Shown here piece by piece: positions 52,431 through 63,785 of a stretch of 64,000 nt of DNA. The position numbers and the translations under genes are program-made. Source of the stretch: Enterococcus gilvus ATCC BAA-350. GTDB lineage: Bacteria > Bacillota > Bacilli > Lactobacillales > Enterococcaceae. Every line of letters begins with the position of its first letter. The first letter of the stretch is position 1. The stretch is from the NCBI RefSeq assembly GCF_000407545.1, contig NZ_ASWH01000001.1:1937501-2001500 (forward strand). Direction: 5' to 3'. The notes under the pieces were generated by a model. That model was given only the letters and a program-made list of their open reading frames with translations, made no database searches and was not told the DNA's origin.

Positions 52431-55400
52431 TTACATATCGAACAATGAAAGCTGATTCTCATCAGGCAAATCTTTCAATACACCATGAGTATCCATGTAT
52501 TCGATCAATGTTTTGGATACCTTCCCGCGCGAGGCTAAATCTTCTTTAGAGAGGAAAATGCCATCCTTACGAGCTTCAACGATTTGTTTTGCCACGTTCA
52601 GACCAAGACCAGGCACAGCACGGAACGGTGCGATCAAGGTATCCCCGTCAATGACAAAATCTTGAGCATCTGATTTATACAGGTCGATCATGCCAAAATG
52701 GAAGTCCCGCTCTAGCATCTCGTTGCATAATTCCAAGACAGTCAATTGGTTCTTTTCTTTCGTTGACGCATCCATTCCTTTGTCAGTGATAGCTTTCATC
52801 GCCGCTTTGACTGCATCTTTCCCTTTTGCCATCGCAACGAGATCGAAATCGTCCGCACGAACAGAAAAATATGCACAATAATAAAGGATCGGATAATAGA
52901 CTTTGAAATAAGCAACCCGCAGCGCCATCAGTACATAGGCGGCCGCATGGGCTTTCGGGAACATATACTTGATCTTCGAACAGGAATCAATATACCAGTC
53001 CGGCACATTGTTCTCTTTCATCGCTGTCAGATAGGTCTCACGAAGTTCGTCGTCAATTTTATTCCATTGCCCTTTACGTACTGTTTCCATGATCTTGAAG
53101 GCCATTCCGCTATCAAGTCCTGCATGGATTAAATAAACCATGATATCGTCACGACAGCCGATAACTTCTGCCAAGTTGGCTTCGCCGCGGCTGATCAATT
53201 CTTCAGCGTTTCCTAACCAAACGTCCGTACCATGAGACAACCCAGAAATCTGCAATAACTCAGCAAACGTCGTTGGTCCCGTTTCTTCTAACATTCCCCG
53301 AACGAAACGTGTTCCAAACTCAGGAATACCTAGTGTCCCGGTTTTAGAGTAAATCTGATCAGATTCAACACCCAAGACTTGCGGGCCAGCAAAAATCTTC
53401 ATTACTTCAGGATCGTCTGTCGGGATCGTTTTCGGATCAATACCTGATAATTCTTGCAGCATCCGAATAACCGTTGGGTCATCGTGGCCCAGGATATCAA
53501 GCTTCAATACATTGTCATGGATCGAGTGGAAGTCAAAGTGTGTCGTCTTCCATTCTGAATTCCGATCATCCGCCGGGTATTGGATCGGTGTAAAATCATA
53601 CACATCCATATAATCCGGAATTACGATGATCCCGCCCGGATGCTGACCTGTCGTACGTTTGACGCCTGTAGCGCCTTTTGCCAACCGATCAACCTCCGCA
53701 TTCCGAAAATGCAAATTGTGATCTCGTTCATACCCTTTAACAAATCCAAAGGCTGTTTTATCAGCGACCGTACCGATCGTACCTGCACGATACACATACT
53801 CTTCCCCAAACAGAACTTTCGTGTAGTTATGGGCCTCAGGTTGATAATCACCTGAGAAGTTCAAATCAATATCGGGAACTTTATCTCCATGGAAACCTAA
53901 GAATGTTTCAAAAGGAATATCATGGCCGTCTTTATTCAAGCGCGCGCCACACTTCGGACACGCCTTTTCAGGCATATCGAAGCCGGACCCGTAAGAACCA
54001 TCCTCAAAGAATTCAGAGTATTGGCATTCAGGGCAATAATAATGAGGCGGCAAAGGATTCACCTCAGTAATCCCTGTCATGGTCGCCACAAAACTAGAGC
54101 CCACGGAACCACGAGAACCAACTAAGTACCCATCCGCATTACTCTTATGAACCAATTTTTGAGCGATCAAATAGATAACCGAAAACCCGTTTCCAATGAT
54201 CGAAGTCAATTCTTTTTCCAACCGTTTTTCAATGATCTCTGGCAACGGATCACCGTACAATTCCCGCGCACGGTCATAACTTAATTTTTTGATTTCTTCT
54301 TCCGAACCAGGGATCTTCGGTGTATATAGATCGTCCTTAACTGGAACAATCTCTTCGCAGGTGTCTACGATGGCGTTGGGTCCATCAACGACGATTTCTT
54401 TGGCTAATTGAGGACCTAAGAAACTAAACGCCTGCAGCATTTCATCCGTCGTTCGGAAATGGACATCCGGTAAGCTATGACGATTCAGCGGGTTTGCGCC
54501 CCCCATCGAACTAATCAAGATTTTCCGATAGATCGCATCTTCTTTATTCAAGTAATGGACATCCCCTGTTGCCACGACCGTCTTATTAAGATCTTTTCCG
54601 ATTTGGATCAAATTCCGCAAGATATCTTCTAAGTCCGCTTCATTTTTCACCAGTTCCTGTTCAATCAACGGTGCGTAAACTGCTTTGGGCATAACTTCAA
54701 TATAATCGTAGAATGCCGCGCGGTTTTTCGCCTCTTCGACTCCCTTTTGCATCATTGCTTCAAAGATCTCTCCTTGCGAGCAAGCAGACCCTATCAATAA
54801 ATTTTCTCGTAATTTATTTAATTGAGAGCGTGGAATTCTCGGTACCCGTTCAAAATATTCGATGTTGGACATAGAGATCAATTTGAATAGGTCTTTCAAT
54901 CCTGCTTGATTTTTTGCCAAAATCGTCGCATGGAAAGGACGGGCGCGTTTGTAAGAATCGCCTTCCCCAACATGGTCGTTCAATTGATCATGATAAGTCA
55001 TCTCATGCTTCTCAATCGCTTCTTTGACAAAGATCCATGCTAAATGGCCTGTCGCCTCCGCATCATACACTGCTCGGTGATGTTGCTCCAGATTCACACC
55101 AAATTTCTTTGTTAGAACCCCTAAACCGAAACGCTTAAATTCAGGATATAAGAAACGTGCCAGCTCTAACGTGTCAATAACTGGATTTGGTGTTTCCGGC
55201 ATATCATGACGAACATACGTCGTGTTGATAAAGCCGATATCGAAGGTTGCGTTATGGGCGACTAAAATCGCACCCTCACAGAACTTTTCAAACAATTCCA
55301 TGACTTCTTTTTCTGGCTTAGACCCTCGAACCATTTCGTCCGTGATCCCCGTCAAGTTGATGGTCGTTTCTGACAACGGATGTCCTGGATCAATGAATTC

Positions 55401-56774
55401 CTCAAAGGTCTCAACGACATTTCCTTTGTGCATTTTGACAGCGGCTAACTCGATGATCGTATCGTAGACGGCAGACAACCCGGTGGTTTCTACGTCGAAT
55501 ACGACATAGGTGGCATCCGTTAATGATTCGTGTGCATCATTATAAGCAATCGGAACACCGTCAGATACGACATTAGCTTCCACGCCGTAAAGAATCTTTA
55601 CGCCTGCTTTTTTCCCTGCCGCATGGGCATCTGGGAAAGACTGCGCGCCCCCATGATCGGTGATGGCGATTGCTCGATGTCCCCATTTTCCTGCTTGAGC
55701 GACTAAATCGCTGGCGCTGTTGATGGCATCCATGGTGCTCATATTGGTATGCAAATGCAATTCTGATCGTTTTTCAGTTGCCGTATCTTGACGTTCAGGA
55801 TGCTTCACTTCCTGGATATCCTGCGCATTCATAACGAGGTCACGCATAAACGTGTCCTCTTGCACACTTCCTCGAACACGAATCCAGCTCTTATTAGCGA
55901 TTGCCTCAAAGATCGCCTCGTCTTTCTCACCATTAGAGAATTTTTTCACCACAAAAGAAGAGGTGTAGTCTGTCATTTTCAAAATCAAGATTTTACGTTT
56001 TGAGCGTAATTCACGAACTTCTTTATCGAAAATAAACCCTTCAATAGTAATGCGGCGTTCTTCTTCAATAATGTTGCCCATTGGTGTAATTGCTTCGTCT
56101 GAGGGAATGTTGCGCCCCATTTGGATCGGACCGTCAAAATGAGCGGCTTGTTCCTTCTGTTCTTTTTTCTTTGATTCATATTGCGCTAAGCTGGCTGCCG
56201 CTTGTTCTTGCATGGCTTGGGCCTGCTCTTGTTTTCGTACTTCAAATTCCTGTAACTTCTTATCTGCCTGTTCTTTATCTACTTCTGGATCTACCCGCAG
56301 ATGTGGGAATCCATAAGAAACTAGATTTTCTTCAATCAATGGCAAATATTGCTGTCTCAAAAATGGAATAACGGTTTCGTTATCTATCAATAAAACGATC
56401 CGTTTTCCTTGGATCAACGGCAAGGGCTTGCTCAATACCTGCTTCACTAGCGGGGTATCGCAATCCTGTTCTCCTAAGGCCAATTGCCAATAATTCTGCA
56501 ACAGTTCCTCTTCAAACTGATTTTCTTCCGGAACAATATGTACTTTCACTTTCGCTATAGATTGAAAGGCAAGTTGCAGCTTTTGATAGAACGTATAAAA
56601 TAGCTTTGCTGGTAGAATTTGCGGTGTCTGGATGAAAAACTCCCACACACGAGACTTTTCGTGAACGATCACTTCCTTAATCTCTGACGCTTGGATCATT
56701 GGGTGTTGCTGATCCGACTCTGCCAATTCAATTTGTCGTAGTAAATTTTCAAATAATTCACGATTTTTAGACAA
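52431..56774 (-). CDS. polC: DNA polymerase III PolC-type alpha subunit
   Basis: 1,447 residues, normal for PolC. The OB domain is followed by PHP ([14 protein letters not shown]), the inserted DnaQ-like 3'-5' exonuclease ([43 protein letters not shown]), the second PHP part, a zinc-binding set ([17 protein letters not shown]) and the polymerase palm ([30 protein letters not shown]). PolC is the leading-strand replicase of low-GC Gram-positives. Downstream, the hairpin at 52288-52318 may end its transcript. Confidence 0.98.
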   Translation of the reverse strand: MSKNRELFENLLRQIELAESDQQHPMIQASEIKEVIVHEKSRVWEFFIQTPQILPAKLFYTFYQKLQLAFQSIAKVKVHIVPEENQFEEELLQNYWQLALGEQDCDTPLVKQVLSKPLPLIQGKRIVLLIDNETVIPFLRQQYLPLIEENLVSYGFPHLRVDPEVDKEQADKKLQEFEVRKQEQAQAMQEQAAASLAQYESKKKEQKEQAAHFDGPIQMGRNIPSDEAITPMGNIIEEERRITIEGFIFDKEVRELRSKRKILILKMTDYTSSFVVKKFSNGEKDEAIFEAIANKSWIRVRGSVQEDTFMRDLVMNAQDIQEVKHPERQDTATEKRSELHLHTNMSTMDAINSASDLVAQAGKWGHRAIAITDHGGAQSFPDAHAAGKKAGVKILYGVEANVVSDGVPIAYNDAHESLTDATYVVFDVETTGLSAVYDTIIELAAVKMHKGNVVETFEEFIDPGHPLSETTINLTGITDEMVRGSKPEKEVMELFEKFCEGAILVAHNATFDIGFINTTYVRHDMPETPNPVIDTLELARFLYPEFKRFGLGVLTKKFGVNLEQHHRAVYDAEATGHLAWIFVKEAIEKHEMTYHDQLNDHVGEGDSYKRARPFHATILAKNQAGLKDLFKLISMSNIEYFERVPRIPRSQLNKLRENLLIGSACSQGEIFEAMMQKGVEEAKNRAAFYDYIEVMPKAVYAPLIEQELVKNEADLEDILRNLIQIGKDLNKTVVATGDVHYLNKEDAIYRKILISSMGGANPLNRHSLPDVHFRTTDEMLQAFSFLGPQLAKEIVVDGPNAIVDTCEEIVPVKDDLYTPKIPGSEEEIKKLSYDRARELYGDPLPEIIEKRLEKELTSIIGNGFSVIYLIAQKLVHKSNADGYLVGSRGSVGSSFVATMTGITEVNPLPPHYYCPECQYSEFFEDGSYGSGFDMPEKACPKCGARLNKDGHDIPFETFLGFHGDKVPDIDLNFSGDYQPEAHNYTKVLFGEEYVYRAGTIGTVADKTAFGFVKGYERDHNLHFRNAEVDRLAKGATGVKRTTGQHPGGIIVIPDYMDVYDFTPIQYPADDRNSEWKTTHFDFHSIHDNVLKLDILGHDDPTVIRMLQELSGIDPKTIPTDDPEVMKIFAGPQVLGVESDQIYSKTGTLGIPEFGTRFVRGMLEETGPTTFAELLQISGLSHGTDVWLGNAEELISRGEANLAEVIGCRDDIMVYLIHAGLDSGMAFKIMETVRKGQWNKIDDELRETYLTAMKENNVPDWYIDSCSKIKYMFPKAHAAAYVLMALRVAYFKVYYPILYYCAYFSVRADDFDLVAMAKGKDAVKAAMKAITDKGMDASTKEKNQLTVLELCNEMLERDFHFGMIDLYKSDAQDFVIDGDTLIAPFRAVPGLGLNVAKQIVEARKDGIFLSKEDLASRGKVSKTLIEYMDTHGVLKDLPDENQLSLFDM

Positions 56775-56838
56775 AAGGACATCTCCTTCACTTTTTCAAG
56801 TATGTTTCAGTATACCTGTTTTTTTTTATGATTGCATT

Positions 56839-56870
56839 AGAAAAAGGATCGAAAAAATTTCGATCCTTTC
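56839..56870 (-). terminator. Terminator between rseP and polC
   Basis: On the minus strand AAAGGATCGAAA and TTTCGATCCTTT form a 12-bp stem followed by TTCT. Only 98 bases separate rseP from polC here; proS is missing. Confidence 0.88.
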
Positions 56871-56872
56871 AT

Positions 56873-58141
56873 TTAAAAAAAGAAACGTTGAATGTCATTC
56901 CATGTGACCAAAATCATCAAAAGCATAATAAACCCAAAGCCGATCATGGTGATCAGTCCTTCTTTGTCTGGATCGAGTGGTTTCCCTCGAAGTCCCTCAA
57001 TGATATTCAGGAGGATCTTCCCGCCATCGAAAGCTGGGATCGGCAGCAAGTTGACGATACCCAAATTGACTGAAAGCAGCGCCATTAAGTAAATGACTGT
57101 TTTAACTCCGGCACGTGACGCTTCTGCTGACATTTGATACATCATCACAGGTCCGCCAAGCTTATCCAGACTAAAACCAGTAAAAAGTGAGCCTAGAGCG
57201 CCAAAAATACGCTTCATTAAATCCCAAGATTGAGTGAATCCGCCAACGATCTTATCGCCAACCCCAGTCTTCATGAAGGGGCTCACACCGATCTGACCGA
57301 CCTTTTGTCCATTACTCTCTACACTTTTCGGTGTCATATGCACGGTTTTTTCTTTGCCGTCTTGTTCAATGACAACAGCCAACTCTTTTCCTGGTTTTTT
57401 CGTGACAGTGTCCGTCAGATCATCCCAAGAAGAAATCTTTTTGCCGTCCACAGATACGATCGCATCGTGATCTTTTACCCCGGCAACAGCTGCGGGGCTG
57501 TCTGCCTGAACCGTCCCGATTTGGTTAGTGCTATAGTCAGCCACGCCGCCTTGTAAAAAGGCCAATACAATAAACAACAGGATCGTCAAAATGAAATTAT
57601 TCATTGGTCCTGCAAAATTGGTCAAAATACGCGAGCCTAATTTCGCTGATTGAAATTGAACATCTCTCGGAGCGATCCGAACTTCTGTCCCATTTTCTTC
57701 AATGACTGTCGCATCATGTTGCACCTGGTACGTAGTCTCTCGGCTTTCATCACCATTGATGTAGCCTTTGATCGTCAAATCATCCACCAAATCGGCTGAA
57801 ATAAGCTCCATCGGGATGCTGTTAGGCAATTGGATCTTTTTGCTGACGTTGATTCGTTTTACTTCGTTTTTCGGTGTCAGCTCAACCGATAACGGCATAC
57901 CCGGACTTAATTCAGTCTCTTCGTCTTCCAGTCCAGCCATTCGTACGTATCCGCCAATTGGCAATAAACGCAATGTATAAGTGGTCCCGTCTTTTCCCAT
58001 ATGAGCAATCAGTTTTGGTCCCATACCGATTGAAAATTCTCGAACTAAAATACCTGAACGTTTCGCAAAGAAAAAATGTCCAAATTCGTGAACGATCACC
58101 AGGACACCAAAAACGATTAAAAATGTAATAATCGTACGCAT
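56873..58141 (-). CDS. eep: Site-2 zinc metalloprotease RseP/Eep
   Basis: 422 residues. The zinc motif is VHEFGHFFFAKRSG (HExxH) at the first membrane segment; a PDZ domain (QIGTVQADSPAAVAGVKDHDAIVSV) and the second site NLLPIPAFDGGKILLNI follow. In enterococci Eep cuts lipoprotein signal peptides to make sex pheromones and processes anti-sigma factors such as RsiV. It normally precedes proS; here polC follows directly. Confidence 0.97.
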   Translation of the reverse strand: MRTIITFLIVFGVLVIVHEFGHFFFAKRSGILVREFSIGMGPKLIAHMGKDGTTYTLRLLPIGGYVRMAGLEDEETELSPGMPLSVELTPKNEVKRINVSKKIQLPNSIPMELISADLVDDLTIKGYINGDESRETTYQVQHDATVIEENGTEVRIAPRDVQFQSAKLGSRILTNFAGPMNNFILTILLFIVLAFLQGGVADYSTNQIGTVQADSPAAVAGVKDHDAIVSVDGKKISSWDDLTDTVTKKPGKELAVVIEQDGKEKTVHMTPKSVESNGQKVGQIGVSPFMKTGVGDKIVGGFTQSWDLMKRIFGALGSLFTGFSLDKLGGPVMMYQMSAEASRAGVKTVIYLMALLSVNLGIVNLLPIPAFDGGKILLNIIEGLRGKPLDPDKEGLITMIGFGFIMLLMILVTWNDIQRFFF

Positions 58142-58350
58142 AATTTTCCTACCTTCACTAGTTTCTTAGAAATAGTTTATCATAGTCTGTCAAAAAGATA
58201 TTCCTTTCCCGATCATTTCATAGAAAATTTAAAAAAAGTCCGTGAATAACTCAAGACTTGCTTATCAAATCATCTACAGCTTTTTATTTTTTGCCTTGCG
58301 GGATTATTAACAACTGAGCTTCTTTGAATCGTTTCATATATTCAAGCACG

Positions 58351-58371
58351 AAAAAAAAAGCGTCTCCGCTC
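58351..58371 (-). terminator. Short terminator after cdsA
   Basis: On the minus strand AGCG and CGCT with a GAGA loop, followed by a run of nine T. The stem is short, so strength is uncertain. Confidence 0.6.
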
Positions 58372-58374
58372 TTT

Positions 58375-59169
58375 TTAAAATACCCCTAATAAGTGCATCA
58401 TCGGAAAAACAAACAACATGCTGTCGAACCGGTCTAAAATTCCACCGTGTCCTGGCAAGATGTTTCCTGAGTCTTTTACTCCGTAATGACGTTTGATCGC
58501 TGATTCAACAAGATCGCCAAATTGACCCACAACTGAGAATACAATTGTAAAGAGGATCATCGTCACTAAATTGTGCTGGAATATATTTGGTTGGACTAAA
58601 AAGAAAACAACAGCGACGACCACTGCGCTGGCAATCCCTCCAAGCGCGCCTTCAATCGTCTTGTTTGGTGAAATATCCGGCCAAAGTTTATGCTTTCCTA
58701 TTTGGCGTCCTACCATATATGCCCCAATATCTGTTGCCCAAACAACAAAGAATGCGAAAAGCAGAATAGGCAGACCATCCGCACGAGCCGTGACTAGATT
58801 CTGAAACCCAACACCTACATATAAACTAGCGACGACCGGAAAACCCGCTTCATCGATCGTGTAGGTATTTTTAGACACAACAGAAAATCCTAGGATAATC
58901 ATCACTGTTAAATAAAATAATAAAAAGTTGCTGTTAGAACCACTTAAAAATGGCATCCAGCGTTCCGCTGGTAAAACTAAAAAGACTGCGCCTAAAATAG
59001 AAAGTACTCCTTCAAAACTTAGGATCGCAAGACCCTTCATTCGAAATAGCTCATAGACACCTACCCCAGCTAGTACTGCTGCCGCTAATTCTACGGCGAT
59101 CCCGCCAACGTACAAGATCGGTATAAAGATCGCTAATGCGACGACCGCTGTAATGACTCGCTGTCTCAT
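58375..59169 (-). CDS. cdsA: Phosphatidate cytidylyltransferase
   Basis: 264 residues, about eight membrane segments, with the family signature SPNKTIEGALGG and the C-terminal FGDLVESAIKRHYGVKDSGN plus ILPGHGGILDRFDS. It makes CDP-diacylglycerol for phospholipid synthesis. GGGGGA upstream of the ATG; 75 bases after uppS. Confidence 0.97.
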   Translation of the reverse strand: MRQRVITAVVALAIFIPILYVGGIAVELAAAVLAGVGVYELFRMKGLAILSFEGVLSILGAVFLVLPAERWMPFLSGSNSNFLLFYLTVMIILGFSVVSKNTYTIDEAGFPVVASLYVGVGFQNLVTARADGLPILLFAFFVVWATDIGAYMVGRQIGKHKLWPDISPNKTIEGALGGIASAVVVAVVFFLVQPNIFQHNLVTMILFTIVFSVVGQFGDLVESAIKRHYGVKDSGNILPGHGGILDRFDSMLFVFPMMHLLGVF

Positions 59170-59244
59170 TGTTCATCCCCCTTGTTTCTATTAAAATAAT
59201 AATTTTTTTGCCACGGTACCTTCTTCAGCTAAAGAGCTGAATGA

Positions 59245-60048
59245 TCACGTGGTACGAATATCCTTATTCAATCCGCCAAAACGACGATTTCTTTGCTGAA
59301 AGGAAGCGATCGCTGCCTCTAAATGGTCGCCATCAAAATCTGGCCATAGTGCTTTTGTGAAGTACAATTCGCTATACGCCAACTGCCACAATAAAAAGTT
59401 GCTGATCCGCTCTTCACCGCTTGTTCGAACAACCAGCTCGGGATCTCTTAATTCTTTTGGCAGAAAACCGGTCATTAGATGTTCGCCTACGACATCATCA
59501 TCAATGGTTTCGATGTCCAATTCATCCTCTTTGACCTCATTTGCCATCTGTTTAATTGCCGTAATGATCTCCGCGCGGCTCCCATAATTCAAGGCAAAAT
59601 TTAAAACAAGCCCGTCGTTTTGCGCAGTTTGTTCGATGGCACGCTTCACTGCGTCTTGCGTATGTGAAGGCAAGTATTCTTCGTAGCCCATTACGTGGAC
59701 TTGGACATTTTCTTCGATTAATTCTGGCACAAATGTATCAAAAAAATCTACCGGCAGCTGCATCAAAAAGCTCACTTCTTCTTCAGGACGTTTCCAATTT
59801 TCCGTTGAAAAAGCATAGAGTGTCAAAACCTTTACACCCAACCGATTGGCATGCTTTGTAATTTTTTTTACTGTTTCCATACCCTCTTTATGACCAGCGA
59901 TCCGCGGCAAACGGCGGTTTTGCGCCCATCGGCCATTGCCGTCCATGATAACCGCAATGTGTTTTGGGACAGCTCCTTCTGGATCGAAAACGAAGGACGA
60001 TTCCTCTGGTGTGTATTTTTGCTTTTGTGGAAAAAATCGTAACACCAT
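59245..60048 (-). CDS. uppS: Undecaprenyl diphosphate synthase
   Basis: 267 residues. The catalytic Asp and ligand region is AVIMDGNGRWAQNRRLPRIA, followed by GHKEGMETVKK, LYAFSTENWKRP and the C-terminal VRTSGEERISNFLLWQLAYS. It makes the C55 lipid carrier for peptidoglycan and teichoic acids. AGGAGG upstream. Head of a uppS-cdsA unit. Confidence 0.97.
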   Translation of the reverse strand: MVLRFFPQKQKYTPEESSFVFDPEGAVPKHIAVIMDGNGRWAQNRRLPRIAGHKEGMETVKKITKHANRLGVKVLTLYAFSTENWKRPEEEVSFLMQLPVDFFDTFVPELIEENVQVHVMGYEEYLPSHTQDAVKRAIEQTAQNDGLVLNFALNYGSRAEIITAIKQMANEVKEDELDIETIDDDVVGEHLMTGFLPKELRDPELVVRTSGEERISNFLLWQLAYSELYFTKALWPDFDGDHLEAAIASFQQRNRRFGGLNKDIRTT

Positions 60049-60202
60049 GTTTTTTTCCTCCTTTATTGAGTTAACAAATTAAAAATACTTTTGAAAAGTC
60101 ATCTGCCATTATAACAATAAAATGCGGGTATTCCTATGAAAATTAAATACCTTTAGGGTTTTTCAATGAATTTCCAACTAGTTATCTGTCTATGTACACA
60201 AC

Positions 60203-60233
60203 AAAAACCTGAAGAAAGACTCTTCAGGTTTTT
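60203..60233 (-). terminator. frr terminator
   Basis: On the minus strand AAAACCTGAAGA and TCTTCAGGTTTT form the stem with a T-run, after the frr stop at 60239. Confidence 0.88.
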
Positions 60234-60238
60234 GAGAA

Positions 60239-60796
60239 TTAAACTTCTAACAATTCTTTTTCTTTTTCAGCCACGATTGAATCGATCGCTTTGATGTTGT
60301 CATCCGTCAACGCTTGGATGTCTTTTTCAACACTGCGCAAATCGTCTTCTGTCAAATCGCCATTTTTTTGTTGCTTTTTGTACTCATCCATCGCATCACG
60401 ACGAATGTTACGAACAGCGACTTTCGCACCTTCAGACTCTTTCTTTACTTCTTTTGCTAATTCTTTACGACGTTCTTCCGTTAATTGTGGAATCACTAGA
60501 CGAAGAACATTTCCGTCATTCGCTGGATTTAAGCCAATATCGCTCGCCATGATCGCTTTCTCCACGTCAGTGATCATATTTTTGTCAAATGGTGTCACCA
60601 TTAAGACGCGGGCTTCTGGAATCGTGATGGAAGCCATTTGGTTCACAGGTGTCGGCACACCATAATAATCAACAGTGATGCGATCAAGTAGGCTTGCGTT
60701 CGCGCGTCCTGCACGGATTTGACCTAATTGACGTTGCAAGGCTTCTTGTGCCTTTTTCATTTTGTCTTTTGCTGCGTTCATTACTTCATCTGCCAT
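60239..60796 (-). CDS. frr: Ribosome recycling factor
   Basis: 185 residues, the normal length. Motifs: [55 protein letters not shown] and [14 protein letters not shown] with EF-G splits post-termination ribosomes. It follows pyrH by one base, so the two form an operon. Confidence 0.98.
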   Translation of the reverse strand: MADEVMNAAKDKMKKAQEALQRQLGQIRAGRANASLLDRITVDYYGVPTPVNQMASITIPEARVLMVTPFDKNMITDVEKAIMASDIGLNPANDGNVLRLVIPQLTEERRKELAKEVKKESEGAKVAVRNIRRDAMDEYKKQQKNGDLTEDDLRSVEKDIQALTDDNIKAIDSIVAEKEKELLEV

Positions 60797-60797
60797 G

Positions 60798-61541
<744 letters not shown>

Positions 61542-61554
61542 CTAATGATATTTT

Positions 61555-61582
61555 AGCATACTCTGTCTTTGAAGCGAGCCAA
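61555..61582 (-). promoter_or_regulatory. Possible pyrH-frr promoter
   Basis: On the minus strand -35 TTGGCT, 16 bases, -10 TATGCT, just after the tsf terminator and about 35 bases before the pyrH start. Confidence 0.5.
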
Positions 61583-61596
61583 ATTTGAATTTGCTT

Positions 61597-61630
61597 AAAA
61601 AAAGGGAGCGCACATCGTTCGTGCGTTCCC
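61597..61630 (-). terminator. tsf terminator
   Basis: On the minus strand GGGAACGCAC and GTGCGCTCCC-type arms form a stem followed by TTTTTTT. Confidence 0.9.
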
Positions 61631-61649
61631 GACTGTTTTAAAAACAGAA

Positions 61650-62534
61650 TTATTTTTTGATTTGGTTCATAACTTCTTCAACAAAGTTATCTTCGCGTTT
61701 TTCGATACCTTCGCCAACTTCGAAACGAACGAAGCTTTCAACTGTCGCACCTTTAGAAGATACATATTTTTCAACAGTCATGTCAGGATCTTTAACGAAT
61801 GGTTGGTCAACCAAAGCGATTTCTGCTTTGAATTTGTTCAAACGGCCAATCACCATTTTTTCAACGATGTTTGCTGGTTTGCCTTCATTCAATGCTTGTT
61901 CAGTTAAAACAGCTTTTTCGTGTTCTAATTCTGAATCAGGGATTTGGCTTTCGTTTACATAACGAGGGTTGATTGCAGCAACGTGCATCGCAACGTCTTT
62001 TGCAACAGATTCGTCAGTTGTACCGTTTAATAGAGCTAAAACAGCAATACGTCCGCCCATGTGTAAATAGCCGCCAAATGCTGCGTTATCGTCTTTTTCA
62101 ACAACTTCAAAACGACGGAAGTTGATTCTTTCACCGATTACTTGTGTTGCTTCGATTAGAGCAGCTTCTAACGTTTCGCCTTTAGCGTTTGTTAATTTCA
62201 TTGCTGCATCCATGTCAGCTGGTTTGTGTTCAGCAACTAATGCTGCGATTTCTTTCACTAGGTCTTGGAACATTTCATTTTTAGAAACGAAGTCTGTTTC
62301 AGAGTTCACTTCTACGATTGCAGCAGTATTTCCGTGGATCGCAACTGAAGCCAAACCTTCAGCGGCAATACGGTCATTTTTCTTCGCTGCTTTAGCCATA
62401 CCTTTTTCACGTAAAAGATCAACAGCTTTTTCAATGTCGCCTTCTACTTCTACTAATGCACGTTTTGCATCCATCATACCTACGCCGGTCATGTCGCGTA
62501 GTTCTTTTACCATTTTAGCTGTTACGTCTGCCAT
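61650..62534 (-). CDS. tsf: Translation elongation factor Ts
   Basis: 294 residues: N-terminal UBA-like domain ([20 protein letters not shown]), then [18 protein letters not shown] and the core [10 protein letters not shown], ending MNQIKK. EF-Ts recycles EF-Tu-GDP. GGAGG upstream. A strong terminator at 62558-62600 sits between rpsB and tsf, so tsf may depend on readthrough. Confidence 0.98.
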   Translation of the reverse strand: MADVTAKMVKELRDMTGVGMMDAKRALVEVEGDIEKAVDLLREKGMAKAAKKNDRIAAEGLASVAIHGNTAAIVEVNSETDFVSKNEMFQDLVKEIAALVAEHKPADMDAAMKLTNAKGETLEAALIEATQVIGERINFRRFEVVEKDDNAAFGGYLHMGGRIAVLALLNGTTDESVAKDVAMHVAAINPRYVNESQIPDSELEHEKAVLTEQALNEGKPANIVEKMVIGRLNKFKAEIALVDQPFVKDPDMTVEKYVSSKGATVESFVRFEVGEGIEKREDNFVEEVMNQIKK

Positions 62535-62557
62535 TTTAAGGGCCTCCTTAGTTTTTC

Positions 62558-62600
62558 TAAAAAAGCTGCTTCAAAGGAATATATTTACTTTGAAGCAGCA
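62558..62600 (-). terminator. Hairpin terminator between rpsB and tsf
   Basis: On the minus strand GCTGCTTCAAAG and CTTTGAAGCAGC form a perfect 12-bp stem followed by TTTTTT. Partial termination would set the S2 to EF-Ts ratio. Confidence 0.92.
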
Positions 62601-62612
62601 TATGCTACGAAA

Positions 62613-63410
62613 TTATTCAGCTGATTCAGTAGAAGCGTTGTCGCCTTCCACTACATCAACGATTTCTTCGATTGAAGTGGCTTGTCCGCCATCTTCAGCT
62701 ACGAAGTCTTCTTCAGCTACTTGATCTTCACCTTGGTTACCTTCGATGAACGCATCAGCCATTTTAGCAGTGATCAATTTCACGGCACGAATCGCATCAT
62801 CGTTTGAAGGGATTACTACGTCGATTTCATCTGGGTCGCAGTTTGTATCAACCATAGCAACGATTGGAATGTTTAATTTGTGTGCTTCTTGAACAGCGAT
62901 ACGTTCTTTACGAGGATCAACGATATACATAACATCAGGGATGCGAGGCATATCAGCGATACCGCCTAAGAATTTTTCTAAACGTTCACGTTCTTTATTC
63001 AAACCGACAACTTCTTTTTTAGGCAATACTTCAAAAGTACCGTCTTGTTCCATTGCATTGATTTGTTTCAAACGAGCAATACGTTTTTGGATAGTGTCCC
63101 AGTTAGTTAAAGTTCCGCCTAACCAACGGTGGTTTACATAGTATTGACCAGCGCGGACAGCTTCTTCTTTGATTGCTTCTTGAGCTTGTTTTTTTGTACC
63201 TACGAACAATGCAACGCCGCCGTCTTCAGCAACATCTTTCATGTAGTCGTAAGCTGCATCTACTAATTTGACTGTTTTTTGCAAGTCAATGATGTAGATT
63301 CCGTTTCTTTCTGTGAAGATATATTTCTTCATTTTTGGGTTCCAGCGACGTGTTTGGTGACCAAAGTGTACGCCGGCTTCTAGTAATTGTTTCATAGACA
63401 ATACTGACAT
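62613..63410 (-). CDS. rpsB: 30S ribosomal protein S2
   Basis: 265 residues from [20 protein letters not shown] (ATG at 63410 with GGAGGAA upstream; not the earlier codon at 63425). Signatures: [31 protein letters not shown] and [20 protein letters not shown], followed by an acidic tail. S2 binds late to the 30S neck. Confidence 0.97.
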   Translation of the reverse strand: MSVLSMKQLLEAGVHFGHQTRRWNPKMKKYIFTERNGIYIIDLQKTVKLVDAAYDYMKDVAEDGGVALFVGTKKQAQEAIKEEAVRAGQYYVNHRWLGGTLTNWDTIQKRIARLKQINAMEQDGTFEVLPKKEVVGLNKERERLEKFLGGIADMPRIPDVMYIVDPRKERIAVQEAHKLNIPIVAMVDTNCDPDEIDVVIPSNDDAIRAVKLITAKMADAFIEGNQGEDQVAEEDFVAEDGGQATSIEEIVDVVEGDNASTESAE

Positions 63411-63544
63411 TTGTGTTTCCTCCAATTGGTTTTTTGTTTTCCTCTCCTGCTCTCTTCTTTATAAGGAACTGACAAGCAGCACCGCCTTACAAATCAAGTC
63501 AGAATGTGGATTTTATGTGCATAGTCGCCCACACACAATTAGTA
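63411..63544 (-). other. rpsB leader region
   Basis: A 5' leader of about 125 bases between the promoter and the rpsB start, longer than a simple ribosome site needs. It contains GCGGTGCTGCTTGTCAGTTCC and may carry autoregulatory structure, but no named family is recognised. Confidence 0.4.
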
Positions 63545-63573
63545 ATTATACAAGACTCTTTTTGATAAATCAA
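63545..63573 (-). promoter_or_regulatory. rpsB promoter
   Basis: On the minus strand -35 TTGATT, 17 bases, -10 TATAAT (extended with TG two bases before it). This is the cleanest promoter in the window. Confidence 0.9.
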
Positions 63574-63618
63574 TCTTTTTTATTTAGTACTCCATGAATT
63601 AATATTTATAAAGGAATA

Positions 63619-63665
63619 CTGCTTAAAAAAGCTTTTTCTGCTATACTGAGTGCATAATTATCATT
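63619..63665 (+). promoter_or_regulatory. Possible argR promoter with weak ARG-box-like dyad
   Basis: -35 CTGCTT at 63619-63624, 17 bases, -10 TATACT at 63642-63647. Just downstream TGCATAATTATCAT (63651-63664) partly resembles the ARG box TGAATAATTATTCA, so autoregulation is possible. Confidence 0.4.
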
Positions 63666-63785
63666 TTATCGATGCTCTTTTCTAAATTTTTTTTCTGAAC
63701 ATCCCTCTTCTTGCGGCTTATAGGCTGCTGGAGCTGGAAAGCTTTAGAAACGTTCCTTCATTACATATAACTAAGGAGTTTTTTT

